From NCBI GenBank assembly GCA_033558025.1, contig JAUCEF010000012.1:1302001-1366000 (forward strand): DNA of 64,000 bases. The letters run 5' to 3'. The first letter of the stretch is position 1. Every line of letters starts with the position of its first letter. The DNA comes from Phytophthora sp. 'mugwort' (taxonomy: Eukaryota; Oomycota; Peronosporomycetes; Peronosporales; Peronosporaceae). Below the pieces are notes generated by a model. The model saw nothing but the letters and a program-made list of their open reading frames with translations. It was not told the origin of the DNA and made no database searches. Shown here piece after piece: positions 54,307 through 64,000 of this stretch. A program made the translations under genes and the position numbers.

Positions 54307-56455
54307 ATGTGTCTCCCAGCGCTATACTGCTGAGTGTTGTCGCTCTCTTAGTAAATGCTACCACTACCTCATCATCAGCTGAGTCCGTGTTGACCACCTC
54401 TAATGTCCTAGGCTTGAAATGGCACGATACCAGGAAGCTCTTGGGAATGTACAAGCTCGAGGATACTGTTGACAAGGAAGAGAGAGCATTCATTGCTCCA
54501 ACGTTGAAATGCTCCAAGGTTGGCTCAAGAACGGTATGATATCCCATGACGCCGTTGGGCTCTTATCGCTCGGCAACAAGGCCGACGATTTGCTCACGGG
54601 TTCCCTGTTGGACGCATGGGTCACCTACATCACAGTTTTAACAGGGAGAACCCCAGTGAGAAAATGAGTCTGGCCGCAGCACTCACTGCTCGCTTTGGAG
54701 ACGAAGCTCTGTCCACAATGATTGAAACAGCCAAAAGAGTCCCGAAAACCGCGGTCGTCGCCGAGAACGTCCGGGCCCAACAGATTGAGAACTGGTTCGC
54801 GCTAGGGAAGAGCCCGGACGATGTTTTTGAGCTTTTGAAACTCAATTTGGCGAATCCCTGCTGTTTGACCAGCCTCCACTGAACACGTGGCTACGATACA
54901 TGGACGATTTCAGCCGGATCAATACCGGAAAACGGTTCTCTGTGATCGCGACATTGAGGAAATACCACAGTGACGACGATTTGGCCCGGATGATTATTGT
55001 GGCGGCTCGCTCCAGGACGACAGCGGACGCTGCCGAACGCGTGGAAACGGAGTTATTGCGCAGCTGGTTTAACACAATGAAGACCCCCACGGACATACTG
55101 AGACTGCTTAACCTCATAAGATGTGGTCAAAAAGCCCACTTTATCCAATCTGGAAAAAATATGTGGATTTATATGCCCACATGGACCCGAAATTCAAGAT
55201 GGAAATGCTCGAAAAATGGCTCAAAAGAGGTCTCCTTACCGACGACACGTTTCAATTGCTTACGCTTGGCAACGCTGTTGACGACCTACTGGACGGCTCG
55301 TTATTAAGTGCTTGGGTCACATACATCAAGGTCTTTAACAAGGAGAACCCGACCGAGCAACTGAGTATAGTGGCCACACTCACCGCTCGTTTCGGAGATG
55401 AAGCCCTGTCGACGATGATTGAAACAGCTAAAAAGGTCCGGAAAACCGCGGCCGTCGCGTACCGCGTCCAGGACGAGCTGATCCGGCTCTGGCTCGACGC
55501 TAGAAAACGTCCGGACGAGATCTTTGTGTTGCTGAAGCTCAATACGGCAAAGTCGCAACTGTTTGACCAGCTTCCATTGAGCACGTGGGTGACGTTCGTG
55601 GACGCTTTCAACGCGGCCAACCCGAAGAAGGCCACGACCCTGTTCTCAGTCTTAGAGCCTCTATACAGCGACGAAGCTCTGACCCAAATGCTCGTCATTG
55701 CGAAGACGTTTCCAGGCTCGGAGACTATCGCGATACGAATCCAAGCCGAACAGACCCAGTTTTGGCTGCGTGTGAACAAGCGGCCGGACGACGTCTTTCG
55801 ACTGTTAAAGCTGCACAAACTCGGCACGACGTTTATAAGTAACTCGATCTTCCGCGCATGGGTGAAGTACACGGACGAGTTCCGCAAGCGCAACCCCGGC
55901 ACAAAGCTCACGACATTGTCAACTTTGAGGAAATTCTATACGGACGCGACACTGGCACGTTTGTTTGTTCACGCGGGCGAGTCGGCGGATACTGCGAATA
56001 TCGGTAAACGGATGGAGGCGGAGCTGGTGCGTGAGTGGGCTATCACTGTAACTCCGCCTGTGCGTGTTTTCGAGCTGCTTCAGCTTCGCAGTGAAGCGGT
56101 TAAACTGTTTCAGAGTCCCTTATACACTCTTTGGACGGATTATCTTGTTTTTATCCAGAAGACGGAGCCTGCATTCAAGTCCGACGTGGTTCCAATGTTG
56201 AGAAAGATTTATGGTGATCAAAATCTTGCCAGGTTGCTTATTGCAGCAAAGAAGATGCATAGTACGAACGAGATGGCTGTCAATATGCAGAGGGAGCTGT
56301 TTGGTCTTTGGAGAGCGGCAAATGTTCACCCGAAGCAGGTCTACAACATGCTGTGGTTTGACAAAGTAGCGGAGAATTCTACGGCCAGGGCGTTCTTCAG
56401 TGAGTACGCTAAATTCTACGCAAACCCGACGTCAATTCGCTCGGCAAATAGGTGA
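54307..56455 (+). pseudogene. Tandem WY/LWY-module RxLR-like effector, front half broken
   Basis: After a hydrophobic signal-peptide-like run (SPSAILLSVVALLVNATTTS, about 54312-54371) come an RKLL sequence in the RxLR position and DKEER in the EER position, near 54432-54487. The only nearby ATG (54307) is out of frame with this leader. The helical modules then begin. Four frame changes (about 54515, 54630, 54850 and 55115) break the first half. From 55121 a 444-codon frame is uninterrupted to 56455 and holds about five modules, each with an S-L/I-x-x-A/L-W start, a Y-x-D/E-x-x-L/A helix and a P-x-x-V/I-F-x-L-L-x-L end. The section from about 54540 to 54880 is closely repeated at 55230-55545 (shared ARFGDEALSTMIETAK), showing internal duplication. 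Long LWY chains like this occur in the PSR2 type of RNA-silencing suppressor; function here is not inferred. Confidence 0.8.
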
Positions 56456-56724
56456 CAGACTTGGAATCTTCTCTTGTTTGATGTGCGTAAGGATGGATAC
56501 GATTAAACGTGCGAATCTAGGATAATTTCTTGATTAAGACTTATCCCGATATAGCATGTACCGCTTCCCTCTCTAACTATAGCATGAGTCTTGTCGCTGT
56601 AATTAGCTCCAGTCTAACACCGTAAGAGTGTTTTCCATCTCGTCCTGATCGAGGCGACCATTTTCCACGGCAAAGCGCTCGACGACAAGTAATAGACTCT
56701 CGCATCGTGACCAGTTTCCTGCTA
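56456..56724. other. Intergenic gap before the conserved gene pair
   Basis: There are 269 bp between the effector relic and the RGS gene. No initiator match or repeat is evident. The border between repeat-rich and gene-rich DNA falls here. Confidence 0.4.
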
Positions 56725-59544
56725 ATGGGAGCTGCTGCGTCTGTAGACGACCCGGACGCGACGGTATTTTTCAGAGAGGTTGGTCCTATGCGACTTGAGA
56801 GACTTTTCACTTTGGTCTGCAGCTTTCGGGTCTCTAATACTTAACGTTCCTTTGATACCAGACAAAGGACGAGTATGACCGTCGTATTGCTGCTGGTGAC
56901 TCTAAGGAGCAGATCTTCCATAGTCTTCGAGAAATTGTTGCTAACCGTTTAGGCGACGCAGCCCAACCTCTCGATCTCTTACAGCCAGTTGATCCACGTC
57001 CACCACAACTGACACAAGTTCGCTCAAGGAATGAATCAACAGCATACGACGTAGCGAAAACTATTCACGAGGTACGAAATATGGTTTAAATTCTTATGCT
57101 ACACAAGTTACTCACTCTTTCTTACTCAAAATTTTTAGTCATCTTTGTCACCACGAGAGCCATCGACACGGTCCACTTCACTTATACATGCTGCGACGTT
57201 AGCTGCAGTGCCAACATCCTCCCACACCGACACTTTAGTTGCTTCCGAGTCCAGTATTCTGTCACTTCAGACGATACCCAACGCCGATACTGGTCAAGAT
57301 CCAGATCCGAGTTCACTGGACGGAGTTCATGACGACAGAACCGCGAGCGGCTTCTTTCCTGTCGTGACGGACAAAGGCTTTGGACGAGCAGTTGGGTCGT
57401 CTCGGGCTGCGCTGGATCTGGTGCAAAACCTCACGCCTGTCTTCACGACGGACGTCCTCACGGACCCTGCGACGCTCAAGTTAATTCTCAACTACGCCGA
57501 AGTCAACAAAGTGCCCAACGGCGTCGATATGCTGCGCTTTTGGGTCGAAATCGACGAGCTGCAGCACCTCCCGTCGCACTCGTACACGCACCGGCGTCTA
57601 CGCAAAATCTACGACAAGTTTTTGTCGCCCGAGGCGCCCTCGCCAGTTTGTGTCACGGCACAAATGCTCCAGGATATAGAGCACGCACTGGAAGGAGACA
57701 ACATTTCGGCCGGTATTTACGCGGCCGCGCAGCAAATTTGCCACATTGCTCTCGAAAAATCCGTCTATCCGCGCTTCCGAGAGAGTCAATTGTTCCGGAA
57801 AATGCAGCACTTTTGTGACCCAAGTGTACCAAGTACAGGAGGATCTGTAATGGCCAATAGCTCGGGAAATGCGTCATCTTTCGAAAATGCTTCGACGGCC
57901 ACGGCCACTACGACGGACGGCCAGGACGAGGCCGAAGACTACTCGCTTCTAGGGATCTTGGCCCATCCGGCCAAGCTACGCTTCCTCAAGACTTTTTGTA
58001 TGGAAGCGCTGGCACTCGAAAACTTGCTCTTTTATCTAGAAGTGGAAGATTGCAAACGGCTCCCAAATTTGTCGTTCGTAGTGAATAAATCCCGGAAAAT
58101 CTACGACCGGTACTGCTCGCCGTCGTCCCGGAACTACATCACGGGGCTAGGAGACCATGGCGCGTTGAAAGAGATCCAAGAAGTCGTCGAGAATCGCGGC
58201 GCACTCGTCCCAAAACTGTTTTACGAGGTCCAGATCAATGTGTTTAACCGCATTAGCGACGACATTTGGCCACGTTTCTGCCGTTCACAGGAATATCTGG
58301 CCCACTCGAAAGAAGTCAAGCCCGACACGAAGCAGCTCATGCGGCGTGGCAATCGCTTCGAAGAGAGCGAGGCCGTCCACCAGAAACTCGACGCCGCCAG
58401 CGAGTTCCAGCTCATCGATACGGCCATGCATTATCCCGTCGAGAAGCTCATTCCCATGTCCTTTCCTGACTCGATCCGAGGCGCGTCTCGCCGCAAATCG
58501 ATCCAGAAACTTGAAGAAGAACAGACACTCACGCCTCAGCAGGCGCTGAGCTTACTGCTAGGCGATCCGTTTGCCAAGAAATACTTTAAACTTTTTATGA
58601 CTCGACGTGGCGTCGACTCATTGCTCGCATTCTGTGAAGAAGTGGAAGATTTCAAGCTATTGCCGGGCATCGAGTTTCTCCAGCATTCGGCCAAGAAAAT
58701 CTACCGAAAGTACATGATGCCAAGCGCACGCCTCCAGGTCGATATGAGCACCACTATGCGCGATGAAATCTACATGCGGCTCTCGAACCCGAGCGTCGAT
58801 ATGTTCAAAAAGATTGCCAACCGCGTCCGTCACGGGATGTTGCAGGACTCACTGCCGCGCTTCGTCAAGTCCACGTACTATAAAGAGCTGCGCCGGGACA
58901 GCAAGCAGACGCCGGCAGATGGCCACTTGGCCACGGTGGATCAAGCCGCAAAAGCCGGCAAACTCGAGCTGTGCCACTTGGACGTGTTCTTGACATACCC
59001 GGGATGTATGCACGCGTTCCGCAAGTTCTTGGACTTCCAGCATTGCTCCGAGAATCTCATGCTTTGGGAAGAAATTGAACATTACCGACGACTACCAAGT
59101 TACCAGATTGTCTTGCGTTCCGCCAAGAAAATCTACGACAAATATCTGAATCCCACCAATTCGCGGTCGCCGATCCCGTTGCCAGCAGCACTACGCAAAC
59201 GTGTCGAGTTACAGCTGGACGAGGCCTGTCGGACGACGTTCGATGAAGTCGAGAACGAGTGCTACGACCACATGCGCAACGTCGTAGTGCCCGATTTCCT
59301 GGATTCCCGGATCTTTATGGCGCTTGTCGGGACGTGGGCCACTGTTCACGAAGACTATCCGGCCGAAATGCTGCGTGGCGAGCTGGAAATGGCCTTCCTT
59401 CGTCATCGTTTCCATCTCGTACAAGAAGCGCGAGGCATGTCGCGCGAATCCCCCGTGCCGCTGCTCGACAAGGTGCGGCACGGCACGGCGTCGGCACTAA
59501 GCGCAATCGGTACGTTCAATGGAACTGGGAATACGCCACAGTAA
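56725..59544 (+). CDS. Protein with four RGS domains and a likely N-myristoylation signal
   Basis: RGS domains speed GTP hydrolysis by G-alpha subunits at the plasma membrane. Exon 1 starts at ATG 56725 with MGAAASVDDPDA, a typical myristoylation site. The donor is either 56779 (83-bp intron) or 56815 (47-bp intron), both in phase with exon 2 (56862-57071). A third exon follows a 67-bp intron (GTACGA to TTTTTAG) at 57139-59544. The product is 889 or 901 residues. RGS-like units begin near DNA positions 57436, 57940, 58545 and 58978. Each shows the helix pattern ending in E-V/I-E-D/H-x-x-x-L-P (LLFYLEVEDCKRLPN, LLAFCEEVEDFKLLPG, LMLWEEIEHYRRLPS) and then K-I-Y-D/R-K-Y/F. No transmembrane segments are seen, so membrane contact would come from the lipid. 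It is convergent with the importin gene, 98 bp apart. Confidence 0.88.
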
Positions 59545-59642
59545 CGGCCCCAGGTATCTACAGAAAAGCTAACAGTAAAAAAGGAATGATTGACTTACCT
59601 ATCGGTATATAGATCTTGTTTTACTTCATTCCTGCGATATCC

Positions 59643-62600
59643 TCACGCGAAGAGCGTGTGTAGTGCTGTCTGTTGTGTGGCTGGGAGGGATGTCCATGCT
59701 TGGCTCATAATCTGTTCGGGTACCATGGACCGAAGACTTGCAAGAGTTGACGCGAGTTCCTGACGAAGAGCTGAAGTCTCCTTGTCACCGACAGCTTGGC
59801 TCAGCTTGTGTAGGAATTTCTCGTCCGCGACGGCGGCTAGGACCGTCACTACCTTGCCGAGATGCCGGTAGTCTGGCGCACCCAGCACCAGAGGATGCCG
59901 GTCGTTCACATAGCCGCACACGCGACGCGAGACAGCAAGGGACTCTTCCAAGTCGCCACGAAGTGGGAGCAGCTCCAGCCACTGCGGGAACAGCGTCGCG
60001 GCGTCCACGGCGCCGGGCTGGAACTCGCAGAACTTACCCAGCGCAGCCACGGCATTGTCTGTGGCGTTACGCTGCTCGGGACTGTGTGCGCGCGGGTGGG
60101 CCACAACGTTGTGAAGCAGTTGCAGACATGGCTCGGCGTGTGGAGCGAAAGCTTCTCCACCTTGCGAGGCGCACACACCGACACCGAAGGCCGCGGCCTG
60201 CACGAGACTGGGCTCGTTCACTTCACGAAGAGCACTCTCCAGGACTGGTAGAAAGACTTCTAAGCGACGCATAGCAGCGCGACCGCAGTGCTCCAGTACA
60301 TCATCCACGACGAACAGTGCAAGTCGACGGTCATCCACAAGGCAGCCAGGAGCAGCCAGCGCCGCCACTTTCTCCCACAGAAGCGTCATAAAGACGGGGA
60401 AGAACGCAGCTCCGTGAGTCTTGGCCAACGTGCCGATGCACTCGGCCAGCACAAACTGCAGCTCCTGTTCGGCCACTTGGTTCTCACTGGACTGAGACGC
60501 ATCGTCGTCCTCCTCCTCCTCGCCGGCTTCCACGTCGTCGTTACCCGTACCAGCTCTTCGCACTGCACGACGCTGGAAACTGTCGCCTAGCACCACTAGC
60601 AAACCGTGCACCAGTTCACGTAGCTGGGCATCGTTTAGCTCCAACGTAGGGTGCAGCTCACGGGCATCGCTCAGACAGCTGGTCATACTCTGCATGATGC
60701 TGACAACCAAATCCACGTCCGGCTCGGACGTCAACGCATTCACCAGACGACCAAGCGCAAAGTCCACCATCTGCTTGATCGCTGCTTGGCCGTGCTCCTT
60801 GGAGCCAGGTGCAGCCGTGGAAATGGCCACGCACTTGACGAGCGCAGGCATCGCGCGAATAGCTGAAGCACGGATGTCCGAGTGCACCGACTCAGTCAGC
60901 AGCGGGGCCAGTACCTGTGTCACCTGTTCTGCGTACGGGAAGAAAGCGTCTTCGAGATCTGTTACCATGCCGGCCAAAAGCTGACAAGCCGTGGCCTTCT
61001 CCTCAAGAATGGACGTACGGATACTCAAGCACTTGTCGTTAACCTGAGCAAGCTGAATGTCTTCATTGTCAGTGGAGCCGCCACTCTCGTCGTCATCGTC
61101 ATCACTTGACAGAGTCGAAGGGTCCACTTCAAACTCGGCTTGTTGCGTGGCAGCCTCGAGAAGCGTCGGCATGACTAGCGGCAGGTACGGCGCGAAGTCA
61201 TGGCCAAGACACGTGCAGCAACGGGCCCAAGCTTGCAGCAAATAGGTGCGAATCAACTCGTTACCGACGATAGACGGGGTGGCCTGCATCTCCGCCATGA
61301 CCTTGAGGATAGCACGAGCATCTCGTGAAAACACCTCCTTGCCCACAGCCTGGCCGATAAGACTGAGGCACTCGAGCGTGATTCCACCCAGTGTGAACGA
61401 GCTGGGGGCATTCGACTGCGGTTTCAGCACTGACGGCGTTGCGGCCGCAGCCTGTACGCTCTCTTGGAGACAGTTGAAAAGAATCTGTTGCAGAGGCGGC
61501 ATGACGGCCGCGTAATAGTTGGTGAACGACGTACCGGCCACCGTTGCCACCGACGAGATAGCGGTAATGGCCTGTTCCTGGACGACGCGCGTGGCAATAA
61601 AAGCTTGCGTAGGAGTTTGGTTAGCACTCGGCGCCATCGATTGGCCGTGCTGTAGCAGCGCGAACAGCTGATGAAGCATCTTGTCCAGGTACGGCGTGAG
61701 GAGATCACGTGGACACATGTCGATAAACTGGCGTAGAGCCGTCGCAGCGTGGGCCTGGAGACGTGGCTTGTTGAAGTCTTCGAGGTAGTGCGCCAACACA
61801 GTAAGTGCCTGGGAGTGGTAGATCTCCTGGAACTGTGGGGCCTGGTCGACGGAGAGCTGGCCAATGACATCGACAGCCGTGCAGCAGACACGCGGATGCG
61901 GGTCGTTGGCCTGGGCCAGCAAGTGACGCACGATGGCGTCCAAGTTGTCGTCGTCGAGGACGTCCAGGATCTGGCAAAGGCCCACCAAGGCGGCGTGGCG
62001 GCTCACCCAATTGTCGGAGCGAGCGGCATACTCCTGGATAAGTGCGAAGCACGTCGGTAGCGAGCGCTTGGCTCCTAGAGCCCCCACGAGGCGCTCGAGC
62101 GCCTCCGAGCCCACGTCAAAGTTGGAAATCTCCTGGTCGATGCCCTGTCCGCCAGCCGACTGCTCGTCCTCGCAATTGGCCACATCCCACGTCTCCAGGT
62201 CCTGAAGCTCGAGCATCATCTTGAAGGCCACTGGGTATACGGTATGTACGAACAGGTTTTTAGGCAAACGTCGACACCGTGACGGAGCCTGCTCGGCCAG
62301 GGACACCAGAAACTCCATGGCCAGTTGTCTGCACCCGTCGGGCATGGCGTCGTCGTCGTTCTCTTCGCGAGGGGCGTCTGCAATCTGTACCATGGTCTCC
62401 ACGAACTCGCGTAGACACGGCTTGAAGAAGGCCGCGTGCGGCTCGGCCACCTCGATCAGCACTTCCAAAGCCTCCATCACCTCGTCGAACTGCCGCGTGA
62501 CTAGCAGCGCGTGCAACGCCGCGAGCACGAGCGGCACGGAGCTGGCCAGCAGCTCCGGCCGCGGCACCTGGTCCAGCGCGTCCAGATTAAGTAGCAGCAT

Positions 62601-63200
62601 ACCCAGCGCGCGCAGGGCGTTAAGAGCCACGCGGCCTTCTCTGTCGGCCAGACCCCTGGCCATGGTCTGCACCACCGTCACGTCCAGCGTTGTGTTGTCC
62701 GAGTTGTCGGTCATCTGGCCGGCCAGGAAGATGGCCACCATCTCCAGCACCCGCAGCGCGGCCTCACGCAGCGTGACCATGGGCGCGTCGCTCCACTGCA
62801 GCAGCTTGGGCAGCAGATCGTCCCACTGGCCGTCCTCCAGGATACTGCTGGCCAGTTCGCCCACCGTGTCGCACACCTTGCGACGGATGCCGCGGTTCTT
62901 TTCGCCTGCTTCAAGCACGGCCAGCAGCTCGTGTTTAATGGCGGCCCGGGCCTCGTCCGTGGCCCGTGGCCAGAGCGACACGGCGTCGCGCAATAGCACG
63001 CGGCGCAGTAGCACGGCGGCCAGCGCGCGAACGTCGTCCGGGCTGGCCGAGTGCACGACACGCGCCAGGCCTAGCAGCAGCTCGTCGCTACAGACATTCT
63101 GCTTGAGCGCAGCGAACTGCGCCTCGGCCGCGTTGCGGGCCGCATTGTCCACGGCCAGGAGGCTCCAGAGCAGCGCGTCCCAGGACGACGACGCCTCCAT
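59643..63200 (-). CDS. Importin-beta family nuclear import receptor (importin-5/4-like)
   Basis: Karyopherins of this group carry ribosomal proteins and histones into the nucleus and release them on binding RanGTP. The intronless frame from ATG 63200 gives 1,185 residues, near the usual 1,080-1,130. An N-terminal importin-beta segment (LLAVDNAARNAAEAQFAALK) is followed by about 20 HEAT repeats, for example LLPKLLQWSDAPMVTLREAA and HYLEDFNKPRLQAHAATALR. An acidic loop (SSDDDDDESGGSTDNEDIQ) lies in the middle and a second one (VEAGEEEEDDDASQ) further on. Whole-length architecture resembles importin-5/Kap121 or importin-4/Kap123; I cannot separate the two. The frame is open to 63263, but an initiator-like element lies between, so 63200 is preferred. 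Confidence 0.88.
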   Translation of the reverse strand: MEASSSWDALLWSLLAVDNAARNAAEAQFAALKQNVCSDELLLGLARVVHSASPDDVRALAAVLLRRVLLRDAVSLWPRATDEARAAIKHELLAVLEAGEKNRGIRRKVCDTVGELASSILEDGQWDDLLPKLLQWSDAPMVTLREAALRVLEMVAIFLAGQMTDNSDNTTLDVTVVQTMARGLADREGRVALNALRALGMLLLNLDALDQVPRPELLASSVPLVLAALHALLVTRQFDEVMEALEVLIEVAEPHAAFFKPCLREFVETMVQIADAPREENDDDAMPDGCRQLAMEFLVSLAEQAPSRCRRLPKNLFVHTVYPVAFKMMLELQDLETWDVANCEDEQSAGGQGIDQEISNFDVGSEALERLVGALGAKRSLPTCFALIQEYAARSDNWVSRHAALVGLCQILDVLDDDNLDAIVRHLLAQANDPHPRVCCTAVDVIGQLSVDQAPQFQEIYHSQALTVLAHYLEDFNKPRLQAHAATALRQFIDMCPRDLLTPYLDKMLHQLFALLQHGQSMAPSANQTPTQAFIATRVVQEQAITAISSVATVAGTSFTNYYAAVMPPLQQILFNCLQESVQAAAATPSVLKPQSNAPSSFTLGGITLECLSLIGQAVGKEVFSRDARAILKVMAEMQATPSIVGNELIRTYLLQAWARCCTCLGHDFAPYLPLVMPTLLEAATQQAEFEVDPSTLSSDDDDDESGGSTDNEDIQLAQVNDKCLSIRTSILEEKATACQLLAGMVTDLEDAFFPYAEQVTQVLAPLLTESVHSDIRASAIRAMPALVKCVAISTAAPGSKEHGQAAIKQMVDFALGRLVNALTSEPDVDLVVSIMQSMTSCLSDARELHPTLELNDAQLRELVHGLLVVLGDSFQRRAVRRAGTGNDDVEAGEEEEDDDASQSSENQVAEQELQFVLAECIGTLAKTHGAAFFPVFMTLLWEKVAALAAPGCLVDDRRLALFVVDDVLEHCGRAAMRRLEVFLPVLESALREVNEPSLVQAAAFGVGVCASQGGEAFAPHAEPCLQLLHNVVAHPRAHSPEQRNATDNAVAALGKFCEFQPGAVDAATLFPQWLELLPLRGDLEESLAVSRRVCGYVNDRHPLVLGAPDYRHLGKVVTVLAAVADEKFLHKLSQAVGDKETSALRQELASTLASLRSMVPEQIMSQAWTSLPATQQTALHTLFA

Positions 63201-63240
63201 GATCCTTGTTTGTATACACACGCCGGTTATTTGACAGACA

Positions 63241-63256
63241 CAAAATGCAGGAATGG
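63241..63256 (-). promoter_or_regulatory. Oomycete-type initiator of the importin gene
   Basis: On the minus strand CCATTCCTGCATTTTG closely resembles the oomycete initiator TCATTYYNCAWTTT, with one substitution and one extra base. It lies about 50 nt before the ATG at 63200, a usual distance, and downstream of the alternative ATG at 63263, which it therefore argues against. Confidence 0.55.
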
Positions 63257-64000
63257 TAGCCATCAGATGGGTGGCGGCGACTGGGCTGCGCTCATTGGCG
63301 GATGCATCAGCAGAGCGAGACCAATGAATGCGTGCAGTTTGACGTTGAAGCCCCGGCTATGGCGAGAAGGCTCCTACGAAATCAGTACTATGCCCTAATG
63401 AATCAGTACTACGCTTTGTACTGATTCAAGCTTTACTTTTCGATGTCCATGTTGAAAATATGGTGAATGCCACGACCAACAAAGAGCTGATGATGGCAGC
63501 TGGAATCCGAAAAGTGGAACGTATCCGACGTGTTTCTAGACAATGTTTGTCGAACGCAATGTCGATACGACTAAAAGGTTTGCTACAAAAACGTGAAGTT
63601 GTTCAATAGATTGCTGAAAAAAGTTTTTCGAGGCTGCTCGAGACCGTAAGTTAGAGCTCGTTGCGTACAACCACAACTGTCCAAGAATTCGGCGCCGACG
63701 TGTTCACCACGAAAATGATAACAACGTAAAATAATTCCAGTATCTCGCTCAAAAAAGGCGGCATGGGAGTAAACGCTACAAAATTATTCATTTCGGACGA
63801 ATTATACCGTACTCGCATTTCGCTGTGCATGCGATGCTGGTCCAAACTTGCAGTACTTCGTGTGTGATGTACGCTAGTCAAGTGTCCACAACGGCGAGGG
63901 TGGTTGAAATTACAGGGTGAATACAAGTCTGATATTTCTGTTTGATCGTCGTCTTCAATTAGTTCAACGAATGTAGTCCCACAAAATCGATACCGGTTGT
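63257..64000. other. Terminal stretch without a recognised gene
   Basis: Frames on both strands (for example 63651-63926, minus) carry no known motif. A plus-strand reading near 63430-63600 looks weakly protein-like but has stops. A short repeat AATCAGTACTA occurs twice at about 63379-63411. Confidence 0.35.

Noticed and set aside
60386..62224. Several long plus-strand frames over the importin gene.
   Set aside because: They are antisense shadows of a GC-rich coding sequence with a clear HEAT-repeat protein on the other strand.
59643..63263. Importin start at the upstream ATG (63263).
   Set aside because: An initiator-like element lies between it and the ATG at 63200, and MEASSSW is the natural family start.

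Overview
The window looks like nuclear DNA of a plant-pathogenic oomycete, most likely Phytophthora or a close relative. Four things point there: secreted-effector relics with RxLR/EER-like leaders and tandem WY/LWY helical modules; dense conserved genes with few, short GT-AG introns (about 60-85 bp); oomycete-type initiator elements close to start codons; and a mixed load of Tc1/mariner, pogo, piggyBac, hAT, MULE, LINE, Copia and chromodomain Gypsy DNA. The genus is an inference.

Layout. (1) 1-11.4 kb is mobile-element territory: a pogo-like pseudogene, LTR-like debris, a broken RxLR effector (3843-4386), LINE pieces, a SINE-like unit, a Tc1/mariner element with long terminal inverted repeats, and a pogo-like element that holds a tRNA-like sequence between its transposase and its right end. 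(2) 11.7-25.3 kb is a compact housekeeping island: TSR3 (18S rRNA modification), a UVSSA-like repair scaffold, a possible proteasome-assembly chaperone, mitochondrial enoyl reductase MECR/Etr1, a TPR plus double cyclic-nucleotide-binding protein, a kinesin-13-like motor head-to-head with a Dot1-like methyltransferase, and a PX/RING-H2 protein. (3) 25.3-56.5 kb is again repeat-rich. A 6.4-kb chromodomain Gypsy element with 193/192-bp LTRs and a CTTCC target-site duplication sits inside a WY-module effector gene. It is followed by hAT, MULE, pogo-like, Copia and LINE relics, a piggyBac element with TTAA duplications, and a second long tandem-WY effector with a shattered front half. (4) 56.7-63.2 kb returns to conserved genes: a four-RGS-domain protein with a likely N-myristoylation signal, convergent with a large importin-beta family gene.

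The pattern is that of a two-compartment genome: intact conserved genes in short islands, and effector genes only in the repeat-rich parts, where all three effector loci are broken by stops, frameshifts or an insertion. No operons are expected. The functional links are local: shared intergenic promoters (TSR3/UVSSA-like and kinesin/Dot1-like) and convergent 3' ends (chaperone-like/MECR and RGS/importin). Splice sites, start codons and element ends were read by eye. No database search or alignment program was run.
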